From positions 1 through 64,000 of the forward strand of contig JADJQX010000006.1 of the NCBI GenBank assembly GCA_016712525.1: a stretch of 64,000 bases of DNA. The letters run 5' to 3'. Origin of the DNA: Myxococcales bacterium (GTDB taxonomy: Bacteria; Myxococcota_A; Polyangia; Polyangiales; Polyangiaceae). The position numbers and the translations under genes are program-made. The notes beneath the pieces were generated by a model, which saw nothing but the letters and a program-made list of their open reading frames with translations, was not told the origin of the DNA and ran no database searches. Shown one piece after another: positions 16,281 through 25,645 of the stretch (positions within the stretch are counted from its first letter, which is position 1; the number at the start of each line of letters is the position of its first letter).

Positions 16281-19200
16281 CGGTTCCACTCCTCCGGGGT
16301 CTTGGCGCCCTTGGCGCGGTTGCATGTGCGGCAAGACGCGGCGAGGTTATCGGGCGTCGTTGGGCCACCCCTTGAGTAGGGGTCCCGGTGGTCGGCCTCG
16401 TAGGAGTTCGGCCTTCCCGCCGTCGGGTCGATTTCCTGCCCACAGTATTCACATCGCGGAGCTCCGTGCGCGTCCTTCGCCTTCTCCAATCCCGCCGCGC
16501 GATCAGCCTTCGAGAAGGAGCGCTTGCTCCCCCTTACCGCCGCCCCGATTCCCCCCGCGACCGCGCCCGCCGCGGCTCCGGCTGCGGCGCCGCGTTTCGC
16601 CGCAGCGCGTATGGCACCACAATCGAACCCCGTTCTCCCGGGGTCGAAGGCCTGGTCCAGGACCTCGTCGGCTGCGCCGAAGACCGCTCCCTCGGCCCCA
16701 CCGATCGCGGCCCCCGCCGCCGCTCCCACAACCACCGCCGCGACGAAATTTCCGTCCGGATCCCAGTAGTTGACCGGGTCTCCTCCGGCGTACGCGTACT
16801 GGTTCTCGCCTCCCTCGAGGCCGCTCGGGTCGCGCCTCGTGAACGCTCCGGTCTCCGGGTCGTACTCGCGTGCCCCGAGGTGCAGGAGGCCCGTGTCGGG
16901 GTCGTGCATGCCGCCCACGAACCCGAACGGCTGGAACCCGGGGCTCGTGTCGCTCGTGACCTTGCCGAACGGGTCGTATTCCAGCGCTTGCGCCACCACG
17001 CCGCTGAACACGTCCACGACGAACCGCACGCTCCCGCGCTCGTCCTTCAGGAGCGCGTACGTCGCGCCACCGCGCTCCATCAGGTCCGGCCCGAGCTCCC
17101 CGCGCGCGTACACGTACCTCGTGACCACGTTCCCCGAAGCGTCCACCTCCGCCGCGGGCTGCAGCGCGTTTCGGTACAAATAGCGGTTCTCGACCGTCCC
17201 GCTCCGACGCTTCGCCACGCGCCGCCCGTACGCGTCCAGCTCGTACTCCACGCGGATCCCGCTCGGCAGCTCCACGCTCGCCAAGTGCCCGCGCCCGTCG
17301 TACCCGTACCGCGTCAGGCTCGCGCCCTCCGCCTTCGTCGCTCGCTCCCCCTTGCCCGTGTACGTGTAACTTGCACCCGTCTTCGACACCACGCGGTCAC
17401 GCCCGTCCGTCGTGACGCCGCTGTCGGTGCGGTTTCCGTTTCCGTCGTACGTGTAGGCATGCGTCGTCGTTCCGTTTCGCGTCACGCGCGAGAGGCGACC
17501 GCGGGCGTCGTAGGCGTAGCCGTACGTCACGCCGTTCTCGCGCTTCTCCTCGAGGCGGCCGAGCGCGTCGTACGCGAGCGCCATGTCGAGCAGCACCCCG
17601 CTCGCGCTCCGCGCCTGGTAGCTCGCGAGCTCGCCGTACGCCGTGTACCCGAAGGTCTCCCCCGCGAGGCCAACGCTCAGGCTCGCGAGGCGGCCGCTCG
17701 CCGGCTCTCGCGTGAGGAACATCGAGCCCGCTCGCACGAGGATCCCGTCCGCGTCGTACCCGAACGACACCACGTTGCCCGATGCGCTCTCCGTCGCCCT
17801 TCGCAGCATGGTGTCGTACGTGGACGAAACCACCCCGGGAGCGACGCCGCTCGCCGTCACGTCGCGCAGGAGCGCGCCGTCCCACCCGAACGCGAGCCCC
17901 TGCCCACCGCTCGTCGTGAGCGTGCGGAGCTGGCCACTCGCACCGTCGTACGCGAACGACACCTCACCGCCCGCGTAGACGAGCCGCGACGGCCTGCCTG
18001 CGCCGTCGCGCACGATGTCCGTCGCCGTGCCGTCCTCGTAGGTGACTTTGGTGAGGTCGCGATCTCCGTCGTACCCCACCGCGATCGGGCTCGCGCCCGG
18101 GGCAACGTACGTGGCGAGCTGCCCGTCTTTGCCGTAGGTGAGCGCGTGCGCCCCCTTTCCGGGTGGCGTGACCTGAGTGAGGTCGTCCATCGCGCTCCAC
18201 GCGTACGCGCTCTTCGCGCCATCGGTGTGCACGAGCCCGATCGCGCGGAGCGCTCCGTCACGCTCGATTCCCACCCGCCGACCGACGGGGTCCTCCACGC
18301 TCGCGAGTGCGCCCGCGGGCCCGTACCCCAACGTCGTACGGCGCGCCCCCGTCGTCGCCGAGGCGAGCCTGCTGCGTGCATCGTACACACGATCGGTCGC
18401 AGGGAAGCCGGGGAGCTGCGAGCGCACGAGGCGCCCTTCGGTATCGACGATGGCCGTGAACGTGCGGCCCGCAGGCGACGTCGTGGTCCAGGTGCGGCTC
18501 GGGCCGTCGTACACCGTGCGCGTGACGCCGTCGGCCGTGCGGCGCTCGCCGGACAGGGTGACGATGGCGCCCGCCGCGTCGACGTTCGCGCTCCATGTGC
18601 TCTCCACCGTGCGCGTGAGCCCGCTCGGGAACCTCACCACGTGGCGTGCGGCATAGGGGGCGAGCATGCCGAGGCGCGGGTCGGCCTCCGGCACGACCTC
18701 GACCTCGGTGCCATCGGCAAGCTTGGCCCGGGTCTCGCCCGTCTTCTTCGTCGTCCAATCGAACCGCGTGCCATCACGGTCGAAGAGGCTCCGCACCTCG
18801 TCGATGCCGGCCCCGGCTCGAAACACGTGCGATTCGCGACGCGATAGGCCCGTGGTCACGTCGACCTTCGTGCCCTCGGGCACGGTGCTTTGGGCGAACG
18901 AGAAGCGGCGGCTCTCGGCGTCGGCGTCGGTCACGAGCTTGCCGTCGCCGTCGTACGACATGGTGTGCACGCCGCCCCCCATGTCGACGCGCTTCGTCAG
19001 CAAGCCTCCCGGGGCGTACTCGAGCTGCTCTTTGCGACCGAGACCGTCCGTCACCGTGCCGAGGAGCCCCTGGGCGTCGTACCCGAGGGTCGTCACCTGT
19101 CCGAACGGGGCGACGATTCGGGTGGCTCGCCCTGCTCCGTCACGGGTGATCGCGAGCACGTTCTGGTGGCGATCCTCGAGCTTCACCAGGCGACCCTCGG

Positions 19201-22138
19201 CGTCGTAGGAGAACGTCAGGATCGGCGTGGTGGTGAGCGCGTCGAGCGTGCGAAGGTGACGGCCTCGGGCGTCGAAGACGTACACCTGAGAGCCCGACTC
19301 GTCCGGAAGGAGCGTCTCCCCCGAGGTCGTGCCTGGAAATGGGGATTTCAGCGTCACGACACGGTTCTGCGACTCTTCGGTGGCCACGAGGGTGCCGTCG
19401 CTCGCGAGCGCGAGTGTCCGCGTCGAGAGCGCGAGGAGCCGCCCGCCCGAGCCCTCGAGCGAAGGACGATCACCGCCCCCGGCGTAGGCCTGCACGCGCC
19501 CCCGGTCGATCCGCCGAATGCGAAGATTCCCCTGGTCCGATACGTAAACGACTCCATCCGGGTCGACGGCGAGGGCCGTCGGACCTCGGAACGTCGCGCT
19601 CGCGGCCGGGCCCCCGTCACCTGCGCTCCCGGCGTCTCCCGATCCGGCGAGCGTGGTCACGAGACCGGACGGATCGACGCGCCGGACCCGATTTCGCCCT
19701 TGTTCGGCGATGAAGAGAGCACCGTCGGGCCCGACCGCGAGCCCGCGCGGGACGAGCAGCGACGCGCGACGCGCGGGGACCGACTCCCCGGCCTCGGAGC
19801 CGCCGCCGACGGCGAGCTCGATGCGCCCACTCGGGTCGATGCGCGCGACGGAGCTCGTGGCCTCCATCGTGACGTAGAGGCTCCCGTCGGGCCCCTCGGC
19901 GAGCGCCGTCGGGCGCGACACCGTCGCCTCGGTCGCTAGGATCGGATCGGCCGTGACGGGCTTTGCTCCCCCGCCAGCGATGGTGCGTACCGTGCCGTCA
20001 CGTCCGACACAACGGACGGAGTCGGAGTATTGCTCTGCGAAGCACACCCGACCATCACGCAGCACGGTCACCGAGCGAGGGGTGTCGATGTTGGCCTGGG
20101 TCGCGGGCCCGCCATCTCCCGTGTGGCCCTGCGTTCCCGTGCCTGCGAACGTGGAAATGACCCCGTTTTCGATCTTTCGAACACGATGTCCGAGGCTCTC
20201 CGACACGTAGATCGTGCCTTTGGCGTCGACCGCGACGCCATCCGGTGAGGCAAGATCGGCTTGGGTCGCCTGACCGCCGTCGCCCGCGCCGCCGAAGCGC
20301 CCACTCCCCGCCACGATGCGCAACGTGGCGCCCAGCTCGGTGGCATACCGGGTAACACCCTCAACGCGGTAGAGAACTCGGCCCGCCGGGTCGTCCAGGT
20401 GATGCTCGGACAGCGACCATCCCCCGAGGCCGAGGGAGGTCTGATCGCGTGCCCCCACGGGCACTTCGTACCCGCGCCGCAGGCCCACCTCTTGTCGCGT
20501 CTTGTCGCCTGTCACGGCTTCGCCGTCACCGTAGGCGCCGAACGTGCGAACGTTCTGGTAGACCCCGTCGTAAACGAGGCCCACGCGCACTTCGGCGACG
20601 GTCTGGCCAGGCCAATCGCGCCCGTAGGCGTCTTTGCCATTCCACGTGAAGGTGTGCGTGAGATTCGGTGTGAGCGGCGCGTACGTCTTCGTCTCGGTCA
20701 CGCCGAGCACGGTCACGGTCACCTCCGCGCGCTTTGCCGAAGGCGGAACCACGGCTCCCGTAACGGGCACGGTGACGGTACGAGCGTCCTTCCGCCCGGG
20801 CATGCGGTCGGAGTGGTAGTGGAGGTAGACGCCCGTACCGACGAGGGGCAAATCCTCGGCGAGCGTGCGCCTTTCGCACTCGAACCAAGAGCCGCCCGAG
20901 CCAAAACAGGGAATGCCCGGGCCGCCCTTGCCGTCGCCGTCGGGCGGGAAAATGGAGTCGAGCGGTGGGCCGAAGGCCCAGTTGAGGTCCCACGCCGAGA
21001 AGTGCGCCATCGGCACGCGGAGGTAGCTCTTCCCCGTAGAAATGCCGGCCTTCGCGAGCTCTGCGAGCTCACCCGACGTGATCCCTGCGGCCGCGAGCGC
21101 TTCGGCACCGTCGGCCTGGCCATCGCCGTCCGTATCGAGCGCCGGCCCCGGGAGCACCGTCACCACGCGCCCCGAAGCTTCGGCCTTCCAGCCGGCATCG
21201 CCGTCTTCGAGCACGCCGGCCGGCACGGGCGCACCGACCTTCATGCGGAGGAAGTTGTCGACGTACGTGATCACGGGTGCACTGAACGTCACCCTCGTAT
21301 CGAGCCCCGCCTCGTCGAAGGCGAACGCCGACGCGTAGGTGTAGGCGCTCGCCGGGGGCAGCTCCCCGGGCATCGCAGACGGGCCGGAGCGACCGCGTGT
21401 GTACTCGGTGATTCGCAGGGTGGCGCGCTCGAGCGGTGCCTTGTCGCCATTCGGTTTCGTGACCTCGGCCCGTGTGCCGGGAGGCACGAGCACGATCGCC
21501 GTACGAGGGTCGCTCTCGTCCCGCGACGTCTCCCCGGCGGCTACCTGCCAGGCGCTCGCGCCAAGGGTGAGCGGTGTCGCCTTGGCAGAGGGGGCGACGA
21601 GCGTCACGTCGTCGAGGGCCACGAATCGGTTCGCGCGGGGGGAAGCGGACCTGTGGGCGACAAGCTTGCCCTCGGTCTGGAAACGAAGGCGCGTCGTTGC
21701 GCCGCCGAGCACGACGAAGTCGAACCGCCCCTCGCCGTCCGTCTTGGTCTCTCCGAGCTTGGGCTCGCCGGGTGCGCGCACCTTCGCCCCGGCGATGGCC
21801 TTGCCGGCTTCGTCGAGGACACGCCCGCGCACCACGGAGACACGAGTCGCGTCGAGGTATGCCTTGTCGACACCCGTTTGCCGCGGACAGGCGCCCTCCG
21901 TCAGGAACCGCACCGCCTCCGCGAACGCCACGCCCGCCGTACCGTCGATCGGCGGCGCCGCGCAGGGATCGACCCACGGCCCGCCCTCCGACGCCGGCGG
22001 CACCCCTTCCCCACCATCCGGCGAGCCCCCGAGCGGAACCGTATCGTCGCTGCACCCACCGCACGCCGAGAGCGCGAGCGCGAGCACGACGAGGAAAACG
22101 AAGGGCACGGGCAACGACGGACGCGCGAACCGAGGCAT
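16277..22138 (-). CDS. Teneurin-like Rhs lipoprotein with HNH nuclease tip
   Basis: 1953 residues. The N-terminus is a lipoprotein signal (ALSAC then GG). Next come a carboxypeptidase-regulatory-like beta sandwich (VRGRVLDEAGKAIAGAKV), a long exported region, and NHL-type propeller repeats (DLASPDGVAVDAKGTIYVSE and several similar), then many YD repeats forming the Rhs shell. The core ends with the conserved DPxTGLxxxGAREYDPxTG...DP motif. The tip contains CEYCG, EADHRDPYSRGG and NLAASCRTCN, an HNH endonuclease with zinc-binding cysteines. This order (NHL, YD shell, nuclease) is that of teneurins and related bacterial toxins. It likely mediates contact-dependent killing. Confidence 0.9.
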   Translation of the reverse strand: MPRFARPSLPVPFVFLVVLALALSACGGCSDDTVPLGGSPDGGEGVPPASEGGPWVDPCAAPPIDGTAGVAFAEAVRFLTEGACPRQTGVDKAYLDATRVSVVRGRVLDEAGKAIAGAKVRAPGEPKLGETKTDGEGRFDFVVLGGATTRLRFQTEGKLVAHRSASPRANRFVALDDVTLVAPSAKATPLTLGASAWQVAAGETSRDESDPRTAIVLVPPGTRAEVTKPNGDKAPLERATLRITEYTRGRSGPSAMPGELPPASAYTYASAFAFDEAGLDTRVTFSAPVITYVDNFLRMKVGAPVPAGVLEDGDAGWKAEASGRVVTVLPGPALDTDGDGQADGAEALAAAGITSGELAELAKAGISTGKSYLRVPMAHFSAWDLNWAFGPPLDSIFPPDGDGKGGPGIPCFGSGGSWFECERRTLAEDLPLVGTGVYLHYHSDRMPGRKDARTVTVPVTGAVVPPSAKRAEVTVTVLGVTETKTYAPLTPNLTHTFTWNGKDAYGRDWPGQTVAEVRVGLVYDGVYQNVRTFGAYGDGEAVTGDKTRQEVGLRRGYEVPVGARDQTSLGLGGWSLSEHHLDDPAGRVLYRVEGVTRYATELGATLRIVAGSGRFGGAGDGGQATQADLASPDGVAVDAKGTIYVSESLGHRVRKIENGVISTFAGTGTQGHTGDGGPATQANIDTPRSVTVLRDGRVCFAEQYSDSVRCVGRDGTVRTIAGGGAKPVTADPILATEATVSRPTALAEGPDGSLYVTMEATSSVARIDPSGRIELAVGGGSEAGESVPARRASLLVPRGLAVGPDGALFIAEQGRNRVRRVDPSGLVTTLAGSGDAGSAGDGGPAASATFRGPTALAVDPDGVVYVSDQGNLRIRRIDRGRVQAYAGGGDRPSLEGSGGRLLALSTRTLALASDGTLVATEESQNRVVTLKSPFPGTTSGETLLPDESGSQVYVFDARGRHLRTLDALTTTPILTFSYDAEGRLVKLEDRHQNVLAITRDGAGRATRIVAPFGQVTTLGYDAQGLLGTVTDGLGRKEQLEYAPGGLLTKRVDMGGGVHTMSYDGDGKLVTDADAESRRFSFAQSTVPEGTKVDVTTGLSRRESHVFRAGAGIDEVRSLFDRDGTRFDWTTKKTGETRAKLADGTEVEVVPEADPRLGMLAPYAARHVVRFPSGLTRTVESTWSANVDAAGAIVTLSGERRTADGVTRTVYDGPSRTWTTTSPAGRTFTAIVDTEGRLVRSQLPGFPATDRVYDARSRLASATTGARRTTLGYGPAGALASVEDPVGRRVGIERDGALRAIGLVHTDGAKSAYAWSAMDDLTQVTPPGKGAHALTYGKDGQLATYVAPGASPIAVGYDGDRDLTKVTYEDGTATDIVRDGAGRPSRLVYAGGEVSFAYDGASGQLRTLTTSGGQGLAFGWDGALLRDVTASGVAPGVVSSTYDTMLRRATESASGNVVSFGYDADGILVRAGSMFLTREPASGRLASLSVGLAGETFGYTAYGELASYQARSASGVLLDMALAYDALGRLEEKRENGVTYGYAYDARGRLSRVTRNGTTTHAYTYDGNGNRTDSGVTTDGRDRVVSKTGASYTYTGKGERATKAEGASLTRYGYDGRGHLASVELPSGIRVEYELDAYGRRVAKRRSGTVENRYLYRNALQPAAEVDASGNVVTRYVYARGELGPDLMERGGATYALLKDERGSVRFVVDVFSGVVAQALEYDPFGKVTSDTSPGFQPFGFVGGMHDPDTGLLHLGAREYDPETGAFTRRDPSGLEGGENQYAYAGGDPVNYWDPDGNFVAAVVVGAAAGAAIGGAEGAVFGAADEVLDQAFDPGRTGFDCGAIRAAAKRGAAAGAAAGAVAGGIGAAVRGSKRSFSKADRAAGLEKAKDAHGAPRCEYCGQEIDPTAGRPNSYEADHRDPYSRGGPTTPDNLAASCRTCNRAKGAKTPEEWNR

Positions 22139-22187
22139 TCGCGAAGAGGATCACGAATTAAGCACTCGGTCAATCTGCGGCGCTCCA

Positions 22188-22201
22188 GGACGTGCACGTC
22201 C
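22188..22201. promoter_or_regulatory. 14-bp perfect palindrome between divergent genes
   Basis: GGACGTGCACGTCC lies 50 bases upstream of the Rhs start and about 160 bases upstream of the gene at 22360. A dimeric regulator could bind here, but no regulator gene is adjacent and palindromes of this length arise by chance in GC-rich DNA. Confidence 0.3.
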
Positions 22202-22359
22202 GGATCGTCGATTTCTCGCGGGTCTCTCGGCTTGACTCGGTTGGTTGACGCCGCGCGCTTTGGTCCCATTCCCCTCTGCTTGCGCCGCCGTCACGAGGGC
22301 ACGCTGACGCGCGGCCGATGGGGTTTGCAAATCGGCCCATTTCGTGGAAATCCGGGCCG

Positions 22360-23649
22360 ATGCGCACCCTCGCCGCGGCCCTCTCGGTCTTCGTCCCCGT
22401 CGTCCTCGTGGCTCGCCTGGTCGGCGCGTGTGGCGGAGACTCGGGCGCGGTGCCCGACCCCACGGCCGACGGTGGCAATGGCACCTCGCCCTCGGCTGAG
22501 GCCGGAGTGGCCCCCGACGGCGCGCCCCTCTCGCCCGACGGTGGCCTCGGGATCGTGACCTGCCACGCGGCCCCGCGCGCCGATGGGCCTCGAAAAATGC
22601 TGGTGACGAGGCCACGCTCGAAAGAGGCGAACGGCGCGTACGGCACGCGCGCGAAGACGCTCGAGGTCCTCGACGTGTCGGCCGACGGCGCGCTCTCCCG
22701 CCCCGGCAAGGTGCTCGAGATGGCGGGCCCCACGCAGGGCATTCCGTCGTTCACCCCCGACGGCGCCGTGGCCATCGTGCCCATGGGCGAAAAGGCGGGC
22801 CTCGCGTCGATCGTGTTCGACGCGCAGGGGAACCCGAGGGTCGTCACGGCGAGCTTCGCGCCCGACGGGAAGCTCTACGCGGATCGTGTGATCATCGACG
22901 AGACCGGCTCGCGCGCCTTCGTGCTCGACTCGAACGTCGACAAGAACGGCGGCGGCATCTACGAGGTGCGCATCGCGTGCGACGGCACGCTCTCGCTCGT
23001 GGGCAAGGTGCTCGCCTCGGAGAAGGCGTCGCAGGTCGCGCTCCTCTCCGGCACGAAGGGCGTGTACGCCGGCGGAATTCTTGGCAAATCCGAGGACTTG
23101 CACGCTTTCGAGCTTCCCGCCGCGCCCGGTGACGCGAAGGCCACGGCGAGCCTGTCCGTCTTCGGCGATGGCAAGAGCGTGGCCTCGAGCCTCGCCGCGA
23201 CCCCCGACGGCAAGTACGTCGTCGTGACCGACACGGGGTACGAGGTCGGCAATCGCCTGGCCGTGGTCGACGTCGGCACGTTCACGACGAAGCAGCGCCT
23301 CACCGTGGACGCGCCCGAGGCGTTCGTGGTCTCGCCGTTCGGCAACGCGATGATGCTCGTGCAGAGCGACACGTTCGACGCGTACGTGCCGGTCACCTAC
23401 GCCCCGGACGCCCCCGCGCCGCTTACACTCGGCACCAAGATCTCGGCCTCCAAGAAGGTCGAGCTCCCCACGCGTCCCCAGGTCATGAAGAACGGCGCGC
23501 TCAAGGGCTTCGTCTACGTGGTCGAGGTGTCGGGGATTCGTACGCTCCGCTTCGACGCCCAGGGCAAGCTCGCGGACGTGGGGCTCTTCTCGATGGACGT
23601 CGACAAGGATCTTTTGAACGCGCCGTTCGCGCTCGGTGTCATGCCGTAG
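22360..23649 (+). CDS. Lipoprotein with beta-propeller-like repeats
   Basis: 429 residues. The signal sequence ends in a lipobox-like VGAC, followed by an Asp/Gly/Ala/Pro linker. The body consists of repeats of the type AKTLEVLDVSADGALSRPGK, SFTPDGAVAIVP, AATPDGKYVVVTDTG and VVSPFGNAMMLVQSD, the pattern of YncE/lactonase-like seven-bladed propellers. No catalytic residues are recognised. ATG 22360 places the signal peptide at the N-terminus. Convergent with the next gene, 13 bases apart. Confidence 0.75.
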   Translation: MRTLAAALSVFVPVVLVARLVGACGGDSGAVPDPTADGGNGTSPSAEAGVAPDGAPLSPDGGLGIVTCHAAPRADGPRKMLVTRPRSKEANGAYGTRAKTLEVLDVSADGALSRPGKVLEMAGPTQGIPSFTPDGAVAIVPMGEKAGLASIVFDAQGNPRVVTASFAPDGKLYADRVIIDETGSRAFVLDSNVDKNGGGIYEVRIACDGTLSLVGKVLASEKASQVALLSGTKGVYAGGILGKSEDLHAFELPAAPGDAKATASLSVFGDGKSVASSLAATPDGKYVVVTDTGYEVGNRLAVVDVGTFTTKQRLTVDAPEAFVVSPFGNAMMLVQSDTFDAYVPVTYAPDAPAPLTLGTKISASKKVELPTRPQVMKNGALKGFVYVVEVSGIRTLRFDAQGKLADVGLFSMDVDKDLLNAPFALGVMP

Positions 23650-23662
23650 ACCGGCGTCGTCG

Positions 23663-24490
23663 TCACTTGCAGGTGTAGATGGCCTGGTTGAAGCGCCGGA
23701 TGGAGCTCCGCTGCAGCTCCTCCGGGTCTTTCCCGCAGAGGTTCGAGAGGCTCTTCATCTTCGACTTGCACTCGGCGAGTAGGTTGTTGGCGACGCGGAT
23801 CGGGGGCTCGTGGTTCGTCCCGCTCGGATCCGTGGGATCGGGTTGGCAGATGCCGCGGCGGATGAAGTCCTGCATGATGCGCCGGCCGTGGAGGCACTGC
23901 GCGTTGCGTTCGATGCGGGTCTGGAGCGTCGTGCACGTGGACTGGTCGCGTGCCGTGGCGAGGCTCACCGGGGCGCACGAGGTCTCCGACGCGTTCGGGT
24001 TCCGGAGGTCGAGCGAGCCGCACGCGTTCTTGTAGCGGCGGTAGAGATTCGAACAGAACCGCGGCGAGGTGGTCGCGCTCACGGTCGAGCACGTCGACGA
24101 GCCCGTGGACGCGAGCGGGATGCGCTGCGAGCCGGAGGTGGAGGCGGAGCAAAGCAGGTAGGAAGCCGACCCGGTGAGCACGGCCGCGATCGCGGTGAGG
24201 GCCGTCGCTCCGGCGGGGACCACGCATACGAGCTCTCCCGCGCCCGTGACGGCGAGCGCGCCCGCGCAGGTCGTGGTCCCTACGAACGCCTGCGAGGCGA
24301 CCACCGCGAGCCCTGCCGACGCGCCCGCCACGAGAGAACAAGCCTGCGCGCCAGTGAGGGCCTCGGCCGACTCGCCCGAATCGTCCCCCTCTGCTCCTGG
24401 GTCGGCCTCCTCGGGAGGGACCTCGGCCGAGCACGCGAGGGCGACGAAGGGCACGACGAGCAGGGCGGCGAGGGGGCGGAGCGTGCTCAT
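23663..24490 (-). CDS. Cys-rich lipoprotein, possible Ntox16-like domain
   Basis: 275 residues with a lipobox (VALAC) and an acidic linker. Residues 45-120 are Ala/Gly/Val-rich and partly hydrophobic (AVVASQAFVG, ALTAIAAVLTGSA). The C-terminal 120 residues have regularly spaced cysteines: CSNLYRRYKNAC, CAPVS, CTTLQTRIERNAQC, GICQP and AECKS. The order of C-x2-L and N-x2-C motifs plus a late His recalls the predicted 'novel toxin 16' domain. That similarity is by eye and uncertain. A GAGAGG site precedes the ATG. Confidence 0.6.
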   Translation of the reverse strand: MSTLRPLAALLVVPFVALACSAEVPPEEADPGAEGDDSGESAEALTGAQACSLVAGASAGLAVVASQAFVGTTTCAGALAVTGAGELVCVVPAGATALTAIAAVLTGSASYLLCSASTSGSQRIPLASTGSSTCSTVSATTSPRFCSNLYRRYKNACGSLDLRNPNASETSCAPVSLATARDQSTCTTLQTRIERNAQCLHGRRIMQDFIRRGICQPDPTDPSGTNHEPPIRVANNLLAECKSKMKSLSNLCGKDPEELQRSSIRRFNQAIYTCK

Positions 24491-24617
24491 GGCGACACCT
24501 CTCGCAACCCTCGTTCCATGCGGTTTCCTCGGGAATTTTCATGGTGAGGCCGATCGGGCCGAAGGAACGTCTCGTACCTCTCCTGGGTTCGGCGGGCACC
24601 ACCTCGACGCCATCGCC

Positions 24618-24741
24618 AGATCCGACCCGGGGAAGTGGCCAGATCCATGGCCAGATGGCCAGATCCGACCAGATGGCCAGATCCGACCGACGACCAGATG
24701 GCCAGCCAGATCCGACCGACGTTGGCGCTAAGTGGTTGAAA
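24618..24741. repeat. CCAGATCCGACC tandem cluster plus dispersed 29-bp repeat, left of the transposase
   Basis: Variants of CCAGATCCGACC and AGATGG are repeated from 24618 to 24712. They lead into one copy of a dispersed repeat at 24713-24741 on the + strand, consensus CGACCGACGTTGGCGCCAAG then T, three variable bases, CGAAA. The TAG stop of the transposase lies within this copy. Further copies lie at 25764, 25803, 51503, 51557, 51599 and 58382. Confidence 0.8.
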
Positions 24742-25645
24742 TCACATTCACCCCCAGCTCGCGGACAAGTCGCCACGTCCCCGCTGGGAAGAACACATCC
24801 CGCACGGCATTCCTCATCGCTCGAAACGCCTCCCGGTACGCCCCCAGAAACGCCGCGCGCTCCTTCAGCGCCCGCGCCGCCATCTCGACGTTCCCACCCG
24901 CCGCGAAGCTCGGATTCCGCGCCCCCACCTTCTCGAACGACGACGCGCGCGTCGTGTGGGGCACCGCGAAGATCCACGCGAGCGAGCGAACGAACTTCCC
25001 CGCCTTGCGGGCCACGATGCGCGCCTTCTCCACCGCCGCGTTCACCGCGGACACGATGCGCGCCCGCGCCCCCTCGTGGCCCGAGCTCGCCTCGAGCGCA
25101 GGGGGAACCGTGATGGAGATCTCGGCCGCTGCAGGCCAGCGCGTGTTCTCCGCGTCGAGGTACAGCTCGGGACGCGCGACACGAATCGTGCGCGTGCCGA
25201 TGTCCGTCGCCGCAAGCGTGACACCCGGCCAATCCTCGGGGCTCGCGGCGAGCCCCGCCTCGACCACGTTCGCGAGCGTGTACCCAATCTTCTGCAGCAC
25301 CGCCTCTTCGCCGTAGAGCGCGACGATGCTCGCGCCCTCACGTGAAAAGACCTCCTCGGGCCACCCACGCAGCACCTTGATGGCGTTCGCGAGCAGGCGA
25401 TTTCGCTGCGAAAGAAAGTCGGGGAGCCGGCCGCGCGTGTCCGTGAGCACCTCGTGAAGGTGGTTCGAGAGCATCTGCACGGCGTGGATTTCGATGCCGA
25501 ATTCCGCGGCGAGCACGGCCGTCGCGTACCAGTAGAAGGCGAGCAGAATTCGCCGCTTGTCGGGGGTGAGGAGGAAGTAGCGGCGGGTGGTCCTGCGCGT
25601 GACGAGGTAGGTAGTGCCCGGGACGATGCGGCGAGGGTTCGACAT
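24728..25645 (-). CDS. REP-associated-type tyrosine transposase (IS200-like, Y1)
   Basis: 305 residues. After RRIVPGTTYLVTRRTTRRYF the protein has AVQMLSNHLHEVLTDTRGR, where H-L-H is the HUH metal site of Y1 transposases; a conserved Tyr for DNA cleavage should follow. Such stand-alone, repeat-flanked enzymes (RAYT) move or trim short palindromic repeats. Copies of one repeat family flank this gene on both sides, pointing toward it. ATG 25645 is chosen because the conserved domain begins there; the frame is open further upstream. The C-terminal third is unlike other family members I know. Confidence 0.75.
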   Translation of the reverse strand: MSNPRRIVPGTTYLVTRRTTRRYFLLTPDKRRILLAFYWYATAVLAAEFGIEIHAVQMLSNHLHEVLTDTRGRLPDFLSQRNRLLANAIKVLRGWPEEVFSREGASIVALYGEEAVLQKIGYTLANVVEAGLAASPEDWPGVTLAATDIGTRTIRVARPELYLDAENTRWPAAAEISITVPPALEASSGHEGARARIVSAVNAAVEKARIVARKAGKFVRSLAWIFAVPHTTRASSFEKVGARNPSFAAGGNVEMAARALKERAAFLGAYREAFRAMRNAVRDVFFPAGTWRLVRELGVNVISTT

